64,000 nt of DNA from an uncultured Prochlorococcus sp. (lineage in GTDB: Bacteria; Cyanobacteriota; Cyanobacteriia; PCC-6307; Cyanobiaceae): the NCBI GenBank assembly GCA_902536455.1, contig CACAXN010000005.1, forward strand, positions 1 through 64,000, written 5' to 3'. Under the pieces are notes generated by a model. The model did no database searches, was not told the origin of the DNA, and was given only the letters and a program-made list of their open reading frames with translations. Position numbers and translations under genes: made by a program. This document shows positions 51,320 to 61,758 of the stretch, in pieces (position 1 is the first letter of the stretch; each line of letters opens with the position of its first letter).

Positions 51320-51832
51320 AAGCCATAAAGAAAAGCAAAGCCCAAAAAAATGAGCAGCAATAACTTGTGTGTTACTTAGCACAGATAAAATCTCAAGCCC
51401 AGTAATTGGAATATCAGATGCAGCCGTTATTAACTGTCCAGTCGTTTGCGAGGATGCTTGTATAAATAGTGCACCCATAAGTGCCTGATATCCAATTAAT
51501 CCAAACAAAATTCCTAACAAATCAACTACTAGACCCCTTTTTATTAATTTACTTGTTTGTCCTCTTGAAGGCCTAGCGTTGCTCGCAATTGCTCTACCAG
51601 TTCTAACTATTAACCAACCTTGCCATAGACTAAAAAGTAGTAAAATCAAGGATATAGTTGTAAGCGAAAGTCCAGGAGTTAAACCAAGCTGTCCTTCGCT
51701 ATTATTTACAACATTTGAAAAAAGCAAAACAGCTGCAACTACAACACCTAAAATGGATTGAAACCAAAAGCGTATCCATCCAATGCGCCGCATTCCAAAT
51801 GAAAGCGACTGAAAATCAATTTTGTCAGACAT
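51299..51832 (-). CDS. DUF3611-family membrane protein
   Basis: Multiple hydrophobic helices; [25 protein letters not shown]. Confidence 0.7.
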   Translation of the reverse strand: MSDKIDFQSLSFGMRRIGWIRFWFQSILGVVVAAVLLFSNVVNNSEGQLGLTPGLSLTTISLILLLFSLWQGWLIVRTGRAIASNARPSRGQTSKLIKRGLVVDLLGILFGLIGYQALMGALFIQASSQTTGQLITAASDIPITGLEILSVLSNTQVIAAHFFGLCFSLWLLRRLYK

Positions 51833-51900
51833 TCATTTGATTGAATAAACTATAATCTATTCAAATTTGCCATCAAAATCATAAAATTGCACGTAATCTT

Positions 51901-52824
51901 TTGATCTCTTTAATATCGCCATCTGAAGTTAAGAACCCTACTTCAATAGCTGTTGGAAGTTTTGATGGCCTTCATGCTGGCCACAGAAAATTAATAAAAA
52001 GTGTTGTTGAAGAGAATAAATACACCCCAACTATTGCGAGCTTCTGGCCTCATCCCAGAGAAGTTCTATACCAAGAGACGCGTCTTAGACTTGATCTCCC
52101 TGATGAAAAACTACATATTCTTGAAGATCTCGGAATTGAACAATTAGTTCTGATTCCCTTTGATAGGGAACTATCTAAATTAAGCGCAGAAAGGTTTGTA
52201 AAAGATATTTTAATAAATCAATTACAAGCAAAAAAAATTTCTGTAGGTGCTAATTTCAAATTTGGTTTTAAAAGAAGTGGAGATATAAATACCATAAAAA
52301 ATATGATTAAAGATACGAATATAAAACTAAAAATCACTCCAATTTTTGAAGACGAAGAAGGTAGGATCAGTAGTAGCAGAATAAGAGACTTATTAGAGAA
52401 AGGTGATCTGAAAAATGCTTTCAAAATTCTTAAAAGGCCTTATATTTTTAATGGAAAGGTTGTTAAAGGTAAAGGTATTGGAAAAGGTATAGGATGGCCC
52501 ACCGCAAATCTTGAAATAGATGGCAGAAAATTCTTACCCGGAGAAGGTGTCTACGCAGCTTGGACAACAATAGAAAATTCCAACCAGAAAATTGAATCTA
52601 TTATGAATCTTGGCTCGCAACCAACAATTAATCCTTTATTACCATCTGCAGTTGAAGTTCATCTCATCAACAAAGATATTAATCTCTATGGTTCAAATTT
52701 ATTTGTAGAACCAGTTGAAAAGCTGAGATCTCAAATCCAGTTCGAGAATATAGATCAACTTTCTAATCAAATTAAAAAAGATAGAAATAATGCCTTAAAA
52801 ATTTTTAATAACTACAAACAATAA
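51901..52824 (+). CDS. ribF: bifunctional riboflavin kinase/FAD synthetase
   Basis: AVGSFDGLHAGHRKLI, ISSSRIRDLLEKGD, GWPTANLEI; TTG start. Confidence 0.95.
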   Translation: MISLISPSEVKNPTSIAVGSFDGLHAGHRKLIKSVVEENKYTPTIASFWPHPREVLYQETRLRLDLPDEKLHILEDLGIEQLVLIPFDRELSKLSAERFVKDILINQLQAKKISVGANFKFGFKRSGDINTIKNMIKDTNIKLKITPIFEDEEGRISSSRIRDLLEKGDLKNAFKILKRPYIFNGKVVKGKGIGKGIGWPTANLEIDGRKFLPGEGVYAAWTTIENSNQKIESIMNLGSQPTINPLLPSAVEVHLINKDINLYGSNLFVEPVEKLRSQIQFENIDQLSNQIKKDRNNALKIFNNYKQ

Positions 52825-52831
52825 ATTACAA

Positions 52832-53887
52832 ATGCAGAATTCCAATAATAGAAATGAGGAAGATTTACGGGTATATCAGATTATTGACGCAAATCTTGAT
52901 AGAGCGCGAGAAGGCTTAAGGGTTCTTGAAGATTGGGCCAGATTTGGTTTTGGCAAAAATGATTTTGTTGCCAAGATAAAAAATTATCGACAAATTTTAG
53001 GAAAGAATCATTTAGGAATTTATAAACAATCAAGGAATCAGATTGAGGACCAATGCAAAGGATTAACTCATCAAGAGCAAAGCAACAGAAAAACACCTGA
53101 GCAAATAATAAGTTCAAATGCAGGCAGAGTTCAAGAAGCTTTAAGAGTTATAGAAGAATTCTCGAGACTACATAATCAGGAGCTTTCAAAAATTGCTTCT
53201 GAAATTAGATATGAAATTTATACTTTAGAGATTGACCTATTAAATTTGAGCAATAGCAATGGATTGGAGGAAATATTAAAAGAAAACGATTTATATATCA
53301 TCACAGATCCAAAAGAAAATTTATTAGAAATAATAGAGGATATATTAATTGCAGGAGTAAAAATTATTCAACATAGATTTAAAACTGGAACTGATAAAGA
53401 TAATCTTGAAGAAGCAATCCATATTAAAAATCTATGTAAAAGATATAATTCATTATTCATAATTAACGATAGGATTGATATAGCTCTAGCATCGAATGCA
53501 GATGGGATTCATCTCGGACAAGATGATATAGACTTAAAAACCGCGAGAAAATTATTAGGTAATTCAAAAATTATCGGTATAAGTGCAAATAATGAAATTG
53601 ATATTTCTGATGCTCTTAAAAAGGGTTGTGATTACATAGGAATAGGACCTGTATTTGAAACTGCTACGAAAAAAGACAAAAAACCTTTGGGTATTGAAAA
53701 GATCAAAACCTTAACAAAAGATTTAAATATTCCATGGTTTGCTATCGGGGGAGTTACCAAAAAAAATATTTCGTATTTAAAAAGCAATGGTTTTCAGAAA
53801 GTTGCATTAGTTTCGGAACTAATGAATTCTGAAGATCCTAAAGAAGACGCTATTATTATTTTAAAAAAGTTATCTCATGAAAATTAA
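52832..53887 (+). CDS. thiE: thiamine-phosphate synthase with cyanobacterial N-terminal extension
   Basis: YQIIDANLDRAREGLRVLEDWARF; KIIQHRFKTG; ADGIHLGQDD; YIGIGPVFETATKK. Confidence 0.95.
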   Translation: MQNSNNRNEEDLRVYQIIDANLDRAREGLRVLEDWARFGFGKNDFVAKIKNYRQILGKNHLGIYKQSRNQIEDQCKGLTHQEQSNRKTPEQIISSNAGRVQEALRVIEEFSRLHNQELSKIASEIRYEIYTLEIDLLNLSNSNGLEEILKENDLYIITDPKENLLEIIEDILIAGVKIIQHRFKTGTDKDNLEEAIHIKNLCKRYNSLFIINDRIDIALASNADGIHLGQDDIDLKTARKLLGNSKIIGISANNEIDISDALKKGCDYIGIGPVFETATKKDKKPLGIEKIKTLTKDLNIPWFAIGGVTKKNISYLKSNGFQKVALVSELMNSEDPKEDAIIILKKLSHEN

Positions 53888-54086
53888 GGTAAATGGAGAA
53901 GAAAAAAAAATAGACCTTGATCAAGAAAATGCCCTATTATCTTCTGCACTTAATTTAATGGGATATAAACCCAATACAATTGTCGTCGAGTTAAATCATT
54001 TAATTATTAATTCAATAAAATGGAGGGAAGTGAAACTTAAAGATGGGGATAATTTAGAAATCGTCTCTATAGTTGGTGGGGGTTAG
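53877..54086 (+). CDS. thiS: sulfur carrier protein ThiS
   Basis: C-terminal VSIVGGG; overlaps the thiE end. Confidence 0.95.
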   Translation: MKIKVNGEEKKIDLDQENALLSSALNLMGYKPNTIVVELNHLIINSIKWREVKLKDGDNLEIVSIVGGG

Positions 54087-54199
54087 AAGATAAAATTTTT
54101 TTTAAATTCAAAATCTTCATAATATTTTAAGTTTAAGCGTGAAACATTAACCTAATTTTTCCTGTTTTCGTTTTATATTTTTAATGCATATTCAAATTA

Positions 54200-54367
54200 A
54201 TGAAAGAAAAAATTCATAGTAATTCAAGAACCCTTAAATGGGAGCAAAATGGGGAGTTGGCCCAAAATGATCTCTCAGAATTAATTGAAAGATTAAAAAA
54301 TGTAGAAAGTGAACATACCTCTTCAGAGCTGTCCAGATTAGGTACAAAATCAGAAATAAAAGATTAA
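54200..54367 (+). CDS. small hypothetical protein (55 aa)
   Basis: Own translation MKEKIHSNSRTLKWEQNGELAQNDLSELIERLKNVESEHTSSELSRLGTKSEIKD*. Confidence 0.55.
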   Translation: MKEKIHSNSRTLKWEQNGELAQNDLSELIERLKNVESEHTSSELSRLGTKSEIKD

Positions 54368-54434
54368 ATTTGTTACTTGGATCTTGTTTTTTTAAGAATT
54401 TGTACCAAATTATAGTTACTTAATAAAAAAATAA

Positions 54435-54566
54435 ATGCTTAAAAGATTTCCAGAGTGGGTAAATACAGAAGTCGTAATCAAGGCAATAAAAATGAGAGAA
54501 GAAGGAATTCTTTCAAAACAACTAAATTTATGGATAGAAAACTTATTAGAAATTGAAAAAAAGTGA
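54435..54566 (+). CDS. small hypothetical protein (43 aa)
   Basis: Own translation MLKRFPEWVNTEVVIKAIKMREEGILSKQLNLWIENLLEIEKK*. Confidence 0.5.
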   Translation: MLKRFPEWVNTEVVIKAIKMREEGILSKQLNLWIENLLEIEKK

Positions 54567-54570
54567 GGAT

Positions 54571-55227
54571 TTAAGAAATAATTTTAACAATTCTTAGAGC
54601 TGCCATTGCTGCTCCATAACCATTATCTATATTCATAACTGCAATCCCTGGAGAACAACTTGACAACATACTATTTAAAGCAGTTTTTCCATCCTTGCTA
54701 ACCCCGTAGCCTACTGAGACAGGTACTGCAATTATCGGTTGCGCCAACAATCCTCCCACAACAGTTGCCAAGGCTCCTTCCATTCCAGCACAAACTATTA
54801 ATACATCATATTTATTAATTTCTTCTAACTGACTCATTAAGCGATGAAGTCCTGCGACTCCAACATCTATAAAAGATTGACAATTTACTCCATAAATTTC
54901 AAGCGCTAATTTTGCTTCAAGTGTTACGGCCAAATCACTTGAACCTCCAGAGATTAAGGCAACTTTTTTATTTGTATTTAGTATATTTAAATTTTCACCA
55001 ATTATTAGACATTTTGCTTCTTCGTAAAATCGCGCATCACCATACAAACTTAAAAGATTATTAGCTTTTTCATTATTAATCCTTGTAACGAAAACGACCT
55101 CATTTTTATCTAATACATTTTCAATTACTCTCTTTAATTGATCGATACTCTTATCTTGACCCCAAATTGCTTCAACCAGTCCAATCCTCTCTCTTCTTTG
55201 AAAATCAAACCTTATATCTAAATTCAT
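54571..55227 (-). CDS. larB: nickel pincer cofactor biosynthesis protein LarB
   Basis: VALISGGSSDLAVTLEAKLALEIYG, CAGMEGALATVVGGLLAQPIIAVPVSVGYG. Confidence 0.92.
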   Translation of the reverse strand: MNLDIRFDFQRRERIGLVEAIWGQDKSIDQLKRVIENVLDKNEVVFVTRINNEKANNLLSLYGDARFYEEAKCLIIGENLNILNTNKKVALISGGSSDLAVTLEAKLALEIYGVNCQSFIDVGVAGLHRLMSQLEEINKYDVLIVCAGMEGALATVVGGLLAQPIIAVPVSVGYGVSKDGKTALNSMLSSCSPGIAVMNIDNGYGAAMAALRIVKIIS

Positions 55228-55664
55228 ACCTGCTTATCTAACTCTCCCTCATAAATCAACTCAAAAGGATTTTTACTCACATTTAAAGCATTTTTAACAT
55301 TATCCTCAAACTTTCCTTGGACTATATCTACTTCTGACATTGGAATACTTTTCCATAATTTCTTACTTTTCCAATTTACCAATATTAAAGCTTCTTCTTT
55401 TCCTTCATCCCAAAAAAGTTGTCTACCCAAGAAACCATCTTGAGAAGATAACCATGGATCCCATATCTCTTTTTCAGCATTCAACCATGCTTTTTTTGCA
55501 ACAGCAGGGACTTTAAGTCTTAATTCTTCTATAACCATTTCACTTTGATAATTATCCATAGTAAGAGCTTCTAAGTAGGGAATATCGGATTGAAAAATTA
55601 AAACTACTAAGAAGATTAATATTATACAAAATTGCTTTAATTTTCTTTTTAAATTTAATTTCAT
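55224..55664 (-). CDS. TIGR03792-like conserved cyanobacterial protein
   Basis: [45 protein letters not shown]. Confidence 0.75.
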   Translation of the reverse strand: MKLNLKRKLKQFCIILIFLVVLIFQSDIPYLEALTMDNYQSEMVIEELRLKVPAVAKKAWLNAEKEIWDPWLSSQDGFLGRQLFWDEGKEEALILVNWKSKKLWKSIPMSEVDIVQGKFEDNVKNALNVSKNPFELIYEGELDKQV

Positions 55665-56161
55665 TGTTTCTCAAGTAAAACTACAGAATGGCAACTTATA
55701 CCCTCTTCTCTTCCTTCTGGGCCCAATCTTTCATTTGTAGTTGCTTTAATCCCAATTAAATTTTCATCAATATTTAATATCTCAGAAATATTTTTTTTCA
55801 TTAATTTTGTATAAGACATTATTTTTGGCCTCTCAGCGATAAGAACACTATCAATATTGTTTATTTCCCAATCATCTTTCCTTATCAAGTCAATTACTTT
55901 TGATAACAAAAACAAGCTATCAGCATTTTTCCATTTTTCATCAGATGGAGGGAAATATTTTCCTATATCGCCAAGCGAAAGTGCCCCCAATAATGCATCC
56001 ATTATTGAATGAGTTAAAACATCAGCATCACTATGACCATCCAACCCTAAATTATCAGGATGAGGCAATTTTACACCTCCAATAATTAGATCTCTACCAT
56101 TCACTAACCTGTGAATATCATATCCATTACCAATTCGCAACTGGGGAGATTTTCTAGTCAT
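55661..56161 (-). CDS. ispF: 2-C-methyl-D-erythritol 2,4-cyclodiphosphate synthase
   Basis: [32 protein letters not shown]. Confidence 0.97.
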   Translation of the reverse strand: MTRKSPQLRIGNGYDIHRLVNGRDLIIGGVKLPHPDNLGLDGHSDADVLTHSIMDALLGALSLGDIGKYFPPSDEKWKNADSLFLLSKVIDLIRKDDWEINNIDSVLIAERPKIMSYTKLMKKNISEILNIDENLIGIKATTNERLGPEGREEGISCHSVVLLEKQ

Positions 56162-56331
56162 ACTTATGAACTTGGAGAATAATCAAACCACATGTAACTA
56201 ATCTATAACTACAGATGGATAATCTAATTAATAATACAAACTTCTAACAGTAATATTTTACCAACCAAAGAAAAAAAATCCTACATTATCAGTTCAAAGA
56301 AATTTTTTATTTAAGCTAAGTTATCAAATTT

Positions 56332-57078
56332 TTAGTTCAAAAGTTTTCTCCTTACAAATTTATTTGTCAAGGCAGTAAATTTTGGTTCTCTTTTGAACTG
56401 TCTTTGATATAAGTTCGTATTTAAAAACCATTTTCTTGAAGGATTTAACTGCATCATGATTAGGTTAGTTTTATTACCATCTTTTGGAACGCCTGCTTTG
56501 TGTGAACAGACGTTCAATTTGCATAAAAAAATATCTCCTAAATCTCCGACTAAATATTGTATTTTTTGCTTAATATCGATTAATTCTAAAGGTCCATCAT
56601 TCATCCCAATTTCAGACATTGGAATAAATATTTTTAACATATTTCTGCTATTTGGTTTATCTAAATGATAGTGATTAGCATACCAAGCTTGGTCTATATC
56701 TTCTTGCGTGATAGGAAAATTCTGGTAAGCCCCAAAAAAATCAATACTATATTTAAATCCAGTCAGTGAAGTTAAGAATTTACAAAATTGTTTATCAAAA
56801 ATCAATTTAATAATTGAGTTCAAATTTTCTTGACTTAAAATAAATTTTTTTTGATATTTATTTGAATTAAAACTCAACTCGTAATCATTTAAAACAAAAT
56901 CAAACCTTAGTTTTGAAATATTTAGTTCACTTTTACTTGTAATTTTAAGAAATCCATCTCTTTCAAAAGGAAGTTTAGATTTGATATTTCCTCTTAAAAA
57001 ATAATTTTCTAAACTTGTGCATACTTGAGAGTAAAAAAGACAAGCAATTTCATAGATTTGTTTATAAAAAAAATTCAT
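56332..57078 (-). CDS. putative phytanoyl-CoA dioxygenase-like (2OG-Fe) protein
   Basis: YANHYHLDKPNSRNMLKIFIPM (HxD) and CSHKAGVPKDGNKTNLIMMQ. Confidence 0.5.
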   Translation of the reverse strand: MNFFYKQIYEIACLFYSQVCTSLENYFLRGNIKSKLPFERDGFLKITSKSELNISKLRFDFVLNDYELSFNSNKYQKKFILSQENLNSIIKLIFDKQFCKFLTSLTGFKYSIDFFGAYQNFPITQEDIDQAWYANHYHLDKPNSRNMLKIFIPMSEIGMNDGPLELIDIKQKIQYLVGDLGDIFLCKLNVCSHKAGVPKDGNKTNLIMMQLNPSRKWFLNTNLYQRQFKREPKFTALTNKFVRRKLLN

Positions 57079-57222
57079 AAAACGTTAATAACCAATCATC
57101 AACATTTAAGTTTAAATAATTATCTGTAAATGATTTGTAATTTGTAATTTCATTTTTGTTTTGTTGCACTTGGTCAGTAAAATATTTGCAGCTCAAACTT
57201 TATCATAAAAACCTTGCTTTAA

Positions 57223-58005
57223 TTACCAATCAGGGTAAACATCATATTCATTACCTTTATTTAATTCTATAAATTGATTTGATTCATTTATTATGCCATC
57301 AATTTGTGGTGATTCTTTATGGTTTGCATTTGAAATCAAGTCACTTCTTCTCTCTAGTGTTCTTTCGATACTTTTTTGCCTCCTCCACAAATTAATCTCT
57401 TCATGATTACCGCTCACTAAAATATCTGGAACTTTCATATCTTTAAAAGTTAACGGCCTCGTATATTGAGGATATTCTAATAAGGAAGAATTATGACTCT
57501 CATCGACTAGTGAGTCTGGATCACCAAGAGTTCCTGGTAATAATCTAGTCAAACCGTTAATTATTGATATAGCGGGTATTTCACCTCCAGAAAGTACATA
57601 ATCGCCTATCGATATCTCTTCATCAGCTAAACATCTAATCCTTTCATCAAAACCTTCATATTGACCACAAATAATTATAATTTGATCCAAAATGGACCAT
57701 CTCGCAAGATCCTTTTGCTTTAAGACTTTACCCTGTGGGGTCATCAGCAAAGTTTTACTTTTAGGTAACTTTCTTATTGATTCATATGCCTTATAAATTG
57801 GTTCAGGTTTTAATACCATACCTGCTCCTCCTCCATAAGGCTTATCGTCTACTTGTCTATAAGAGCCTTCTCCAAATTCTCTTAAATCATGTAATTTCAT
57901 ATCAATTAAATTCTTATCTAAAGCCCTTGTTATTACTCCTAAATTATTTATTAATTCAAAAGCTTTGGGGAACAAAGTAATTACATCAAAATTAAAACTA
58001 CTCAT
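57223..58005 (-). CDS. trmD: tRNA (guanine-N1)-methyltransferase
   Basis: [39 protein letters not shown]. Confidence 0.97.
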   Translation of the reverse strand: MSSFNFDVITLFPKAFELINNLGVITRALDKNLIDMKLHDLREFGEGSYRQVDDKPYGGGAGMVLKPEPIYKAYESIRKLPKSKTLLMTPQGKVLKQKDLARWSILDQIIIICGQYEGFDERIRCLADEEISIGDYVLSGGEIPAISIINGLTRLLPGTLGDPDSLVDESHNSSLLEYPQYTRPLTFKDMKVPDILVSGNHEEINLWRRQKSIERTLERRSDLISNANHKESPQIDGIINESNQFIELNKGNEYDVYPDW

Positions 58006-58917
58006 CTAGAAATCTTCCTCATAACCAAACTCAATTAATCTTGATTCTTTTTTTCTCCAATTTGGAACAACTTTCACAAACAACTCTAGGTGAACTGGGC
58101 CATCAATTAATTTTGACATATTTAATCTTGCTGACTGACCAATCATTTTTAACATTGACCCTTTCTTTCCAATAAGAATGCCTTTTTGAGTTGATCTTTC
58201 AACAATAATAGTCGCCAAAATAGCTGTAAAAACTTTGCCATTTTTTCTTTTCATTTCCTCTCTCTTTTCTATCTTTACTGCGACACTATGAGGTACCTCT
58301 TCTCTTGTATTTTTTAATACCTGTTCTCTTACTAAATCACCTAATAAATTATCTAATGGTTGGTCACAAATCGTCTCTTCGTCATAAAGTTTTGGTCCCT
58401 CTGGAAGAAAGTTAAGTACCATATCGACTAGTTCAGAACATCCTTCTCCTTGAGAGGCACTTACAATTTGAAAGTTTCTATTAATTCCGAAAAATCTTCT
58501 ATATTGATCTAATCGTAAATTCCTAAATTCTTTATTAACCAAATCCCACTTATTTAATGCAACAATAAACTCAGTTTTATTTGTGATTAGAAAGTTCAAA
58601 ATATATTCATCACCTCTACCAGGTTCTTCACTTGAATCAATTACAAAAATTATCATATCAACTCCATTAATTGCAGATTTTGCGTTTTTTACTAATATCT
58701 CTCCAAGTCGATGATGAGGTTTATGAACACCAGGCGTATCAACAAAAATTATTTGCCCATTGTCTTTAGTAAGTATTCCTTTTAATTTATTTCTAGTAGT
58801 TTGCGCTATTGGCGAAGTAATTGTTATTTTTTCTCCAATCAATTTATTTATTAAAGTAGATTTACCGACATTTGGCCTTCCTAGTAAAGTTACAAACCCA
58901 GATCTATAATTGGCCAA
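58006..58917 (-). CDS. era: GTPase Era
   Basis: GRPNVGKSTLINKLIG, DTPGVHKPHH, NKWD, KH domain GKKGSMLKMIGQSAR. Confidence 0.97.
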   Translation of the reverse strand: MANYRSGFVTLLGRPNVGKSTLINKLIGEKITITSPIAQTTRNKLKGILTKDNGQIIFVDTPGVHKPHHRLGEILVKNAKSAINGVDMIIFVIDSSEEPGRGDEYILNFLITNKTEFIVALNKWDLVNKEFRNLRLDQYRRFFGINRNFQIVSASQGEGCSELVDMVLNFLPEGPKLYDEETICDQPLDNLLGDLVREQVLKNTREEVPHSVAVKIEKREEMKRKNGKVFTAILATIIVERSTQKGILIGKKGSMLKMIGQSARLNMSKLIDGPVHLELFVKVVPNWRKKESRLIEFGYEEDF

Positions 58918-58955
58918 AGACTTTTAATGCATCAATAATAAAATTCTGATCAAAA

Positions 58956-59483
58956 ATGGAAAAAAAAACCATAAATTTAAAAGTAGCTTCGTTCACGCAA
59001 GCAATAAACATATCCGCACAATGGTGCAAAGAGTGGGGTGAAGATTTACTCAGCGAAGAGGTTTTAGCAGATAGAATCGCAGAGCTAACAAAAACAAGAA
59101 ATGGACTCAGAGGTTTTTTTGCATACGCTTTATCAGATAAAGATTGTTTTTTATTAGATAAACTTCCTTTTTCACTAATTTACAAACTCAACGAAGGTGG
59201 TGATGCTGTAACAGACATAGTATTAAAAAATTTAATAATGAGTTCCGCTCAAATCATTACTCATCGAAGGGATAATAATCATGAATATGAGATAACATCG
59301 GAAAACATTTCAGATAGATGTAAAGCTATTTTAAGACTGCTAGAAACTAAGTCAGTTACAAAGTCTGTAAATCAAGTCCTTAGAGACTTAGATGATATGG
59401 GCAATAGTTTTGATAATTCAGTAAAGTATGATTCAGAGCAAAAGGAATTTATAAAAAAACAAATTCTTGATATCGCCCAATAA
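58956..59483 (+). CDS. conserved hypothetical protein
   Basis: Single long ORF in a core region. Confidence 0.65.
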   Translation: MEKKTINLKVASFTQAINISAQWCKEWGEDLLSEEVLADRIAELTKTRNGLRGFFAYALSDKDCFLLDKLPFSLIYKLNEGGDAVTDIVLKNLIMSSAQIITHRRDNNHEYEITSENISDRCKAILRLLETKSVTKSVNQVLRDLDDMGNSFDNSVKYDSEQKEFIKKQILDIAQ

Positions 59484-59484
59484 A

Positions 59485-59508
59485 AAAGCGTAGACAAATC
59501 TACGCTTT
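59485..59508 (+). terminator. intrinsic terminator-like hairpin
   Basis: aaagcgtaga-caaa-tctacgcttt, perfect 10-bp stem with 4-nt loop just after a stop codon, in a tail-to-tail intergenic gap. Confidence 0.75.
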
Positions 59509-59534
59509 GGGTTAGTTATTTAATTAATATTTTT

Positions 59535-60272
59535 TTAGTCTCTTCTTCCTCCGCCTTGGAGTGCAATCATTAATCTCAATATAAAAACAAAAAGATTTAT
59601 GTAAGTTAGATACATACCTAAAGCCCCTGCAAGGTATTGATCATCATTATATCTTCTTGGCATTGTATAGAAATCAACGAAAGACATCGCAACAAATAAG
59701 ACAGTTCCAAATCCTGCAATTATCAATTCGAGTCCTGAACCTCCAAAAACTCCTGGGGCAAAGAATCCTCCAATTAATTGAACAAACATTGCTATAAGCA
59801 GTCCTATCAACCCAAGACCAACTACCCCACTTAGTGCTTGACCGACGCTGTCACTCATTCTTTGTCCAGTGTATGAGGCGATAACAAAAGTTATACCTGT
59901 AGCTAAGGCAGCTGTTCCAACCGAACCAATCCCAATTGTTCCTATCGCCAAAGCAACTATTCCACTCAAGGTGAATCCAGTTAACAAGCTAAAACCTGTT
60001 AACAAAGGCAAAGCTTTCGCATTATTTGCATTATTTGCGGCGCTTGTGGCTATAAAAAACAAAACCAATTCTGCAATTAAAGCAACTATTGATAGAGGCT
60101 GGAAAAGCCCAGGATTTGTGGCTATGAGTGAGATACCTGCTAAAACTCCTAAAGAGGTTAGTACCATACCTCCACCTACATAGGGCAGAGCTTTTTGAAC
60201 AACATTAGGTCCAACTATTGAACTAGTTTGTGCTTCACGAATAGCTTGATTGAAATTACTACTTGCTGGCAT
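59535..60272 (-). CDS. Bax inhibitor-1/YccA family membrane protein
   Basis: Seven hydrophobic helices; FVDFYTMPRRYNDDQYLAGALGMYLTYINLFVFILRLM. Confidence 0.85.
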   Translation of the reverse strand: MPASSNFNQAIREAQTSSIVGPNVVQKALPYVGGGMVLTSLGVLAGISLIATNPGLFQPLSIVALIAELVLFFIATSAANNANNAKALPLLTGFSLLTGFTLSGIVALAIGTIGIGSVGTAALATGITFVIASYTGQRMSDSVGQALSGVVGLGLIGLLIAMFVQLIGGFFAPGVFGGSGLELIIAGFGTVLFVAMSFVDFYTMPRRYNDDQYLAGALGMYLTYINLFVFILRLMIALQGGGRRD

Positions 60273-60345
60273 TTTTTTTATTAATTATGAACTTATTCTA
60301 CTTGATTTTTAAAATTTCAGGGTACGGATCTCCAGAGTTATAAAG

Positions 60346-61302
60346 TTATTGATAAGCCTCAATAATTTTCTGAACTAAGGGATGACGAACTACATCTTCA
60401 ACAGTTAGGTAACAAAATTTTATCCCTTCAGTTTCAGAGAATATTCTTGATGCTTCTACAAGACCGCTTTCCTGATCTTTTTTTAAATCAATTTGAGTAA
60501 TATCTCCGTTTACAACCATTTTTGATCTTTCACCTAATCTTGTTAAAAACATTCTCATTTGAGAGCAAGTTGTGTTTTGTGCTTCATCTAAAATAACCAA
60601 AGAGTTATCCAAGGTTCTGCCTCTCATAAATGCTAATGGTGCAACTTCAATAATTCCTTTATCTATAAAAGAATTTGTTCTATCAAATCCGAAAATACTA
60701 TGTAAAGAATCAAACAAAGGTCTTAAATATGGATCAACTTTTTGTTGCAAATCTCCAGGCAAGAATCCCAAACTTTCGCCAGCTTCTACAGCTGGTCTGG
60801 TTAGAACAATTTTCTCTATTTTTTTCTCGTTCAATAGTCTTGCTGCACAAACAGTTGCCAAGAATGTCTTACCAGTTCCCGCTGGACCAATTGCAAAGGT
60901 AAGATCAAAGTTTTCAATTGATTCAACATATTCTTTTTGTCTTATAGTTCTTGGTCTTAAGTATCTTCCTTCCTTGGAACGAGCAAGAACTTTTTTCCCA
61001 AGTTCAGCATGTGAAGATGACTCTCCCATATTTAAAGAACTTAAAGCTGCTTTGAGATCGACCTCTGGAACTTCTAATCCTTGTTCCCAAATGGGTCTTG
61101 TCAGCTCTACTAATGCTGAAGCTCTCTCAATATTGGATATAGCGCCGTTCATCTCAAGTTGTAGACCCCTAATAGTTAAAGAAACTCCGGTTAAGGATTC
61201 AAACTTTTTTAAGAAAGAATTACCGGGTCCAGATAATGCAGTAGCAGCATCAGAACTTGGCAGATCAATTGTGAAGTGACCAATCTTGGAAACTTCTTTC
61301 AT
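60346..61302 (-). CDS. phoH: PhoH family ATPase
   Basis: FAIGPAGTGKTFLATVCA, LTRPAVEAGESLGFLPGDLQQKVDPYLRPL, ILDEAQNTT. Confidence 0.96.
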   Translation of the reverse strand: MKEVSKIGHFTIDLPSSDAATALSGPGNSFLKKFESLTGVSLTIRGLQLEMNGAISNIERASALVELTRPIWEQGLEVPEVDLKAALSSLNMGESSSHAELGKKVLARSKEGRYLRPRTIRQKEYVESIENFDLTFAIGPAGTGKTFLATVCAARLLNEKKIEKIVLTRPAVEAGESLGFLPGDLQQKVDPYLRPLFDSLHSIFGFDRTNSFIDKGIIEVAPLAFMRGRTLDNSLVILDEAQNTTCSQMRMFLTRLGERSKMVVNGDITQIDLKKDQESGLVEASRIFSETEGIKFCYLTVEDVVRHPLVQKIIEAYQ

Positions 61303-61338
61303 TTAGTTATTTTATAAGAATAAAAATATATCAAATCA

Positions 61339-61704
61339 CTAGCTTTCGGCTTCATCACTAACGCTTTCAGCTTTACCACTATCATTTTTTTCGTCCTGAG
61401 TTTTACCTTTTGCTACTTTTTCTTTTTCTAACTTTGCTTTACCAATAGCAATAGATGGTCTTTCTTTTTTTTCTAATAAACCCCCCTTTTCTAATAAAGT
61501 CCTTACTACATCAGTCGGCTGCGCACCCTCTGTAAGTCTTTTTCTTAAAGAATCGGTGTCAAGCCTAGTTTCTTTAGTTCTTGGGTTATAAAAACCTAGT
61601 TCTTGTAGAGGTCTACCATCTCTTCTGGAAGTACTATTGCATGCAACAATTCTGAAACTTGCCTCTTTTTTCTTTCCAAAGCGCTTAAGGCGCAATTTAA
61701 TCAT
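61339..61704 (-). CDS. rpsP: 30S ribosomal protein S16
   Basis: [41 protein letters not shown]. Confidence 0.97.
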   Translation of the reverse strand: MIKLRLKRFGKKKEASFRIVACNSTSRRDGRPLQELGFYNPRTKETRLDTDSLRKRLTEGAQPTDVVRTLLEKGGLLEKKERPSIAIGKAKLEKEKVAKGKTQDEKNDSGKAESVSDEAES

Positions 61705-61758
61705 CTTAAATTAATGTGTTTTCAATAATAATAACATTTAAAGGTAAAAATTTAGAAA

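Noticed and set aside
60572-61279. 235-aa + strand ORF
   Set aside because: Antisense shadow of phoH, which has clear motifs; no independent support.
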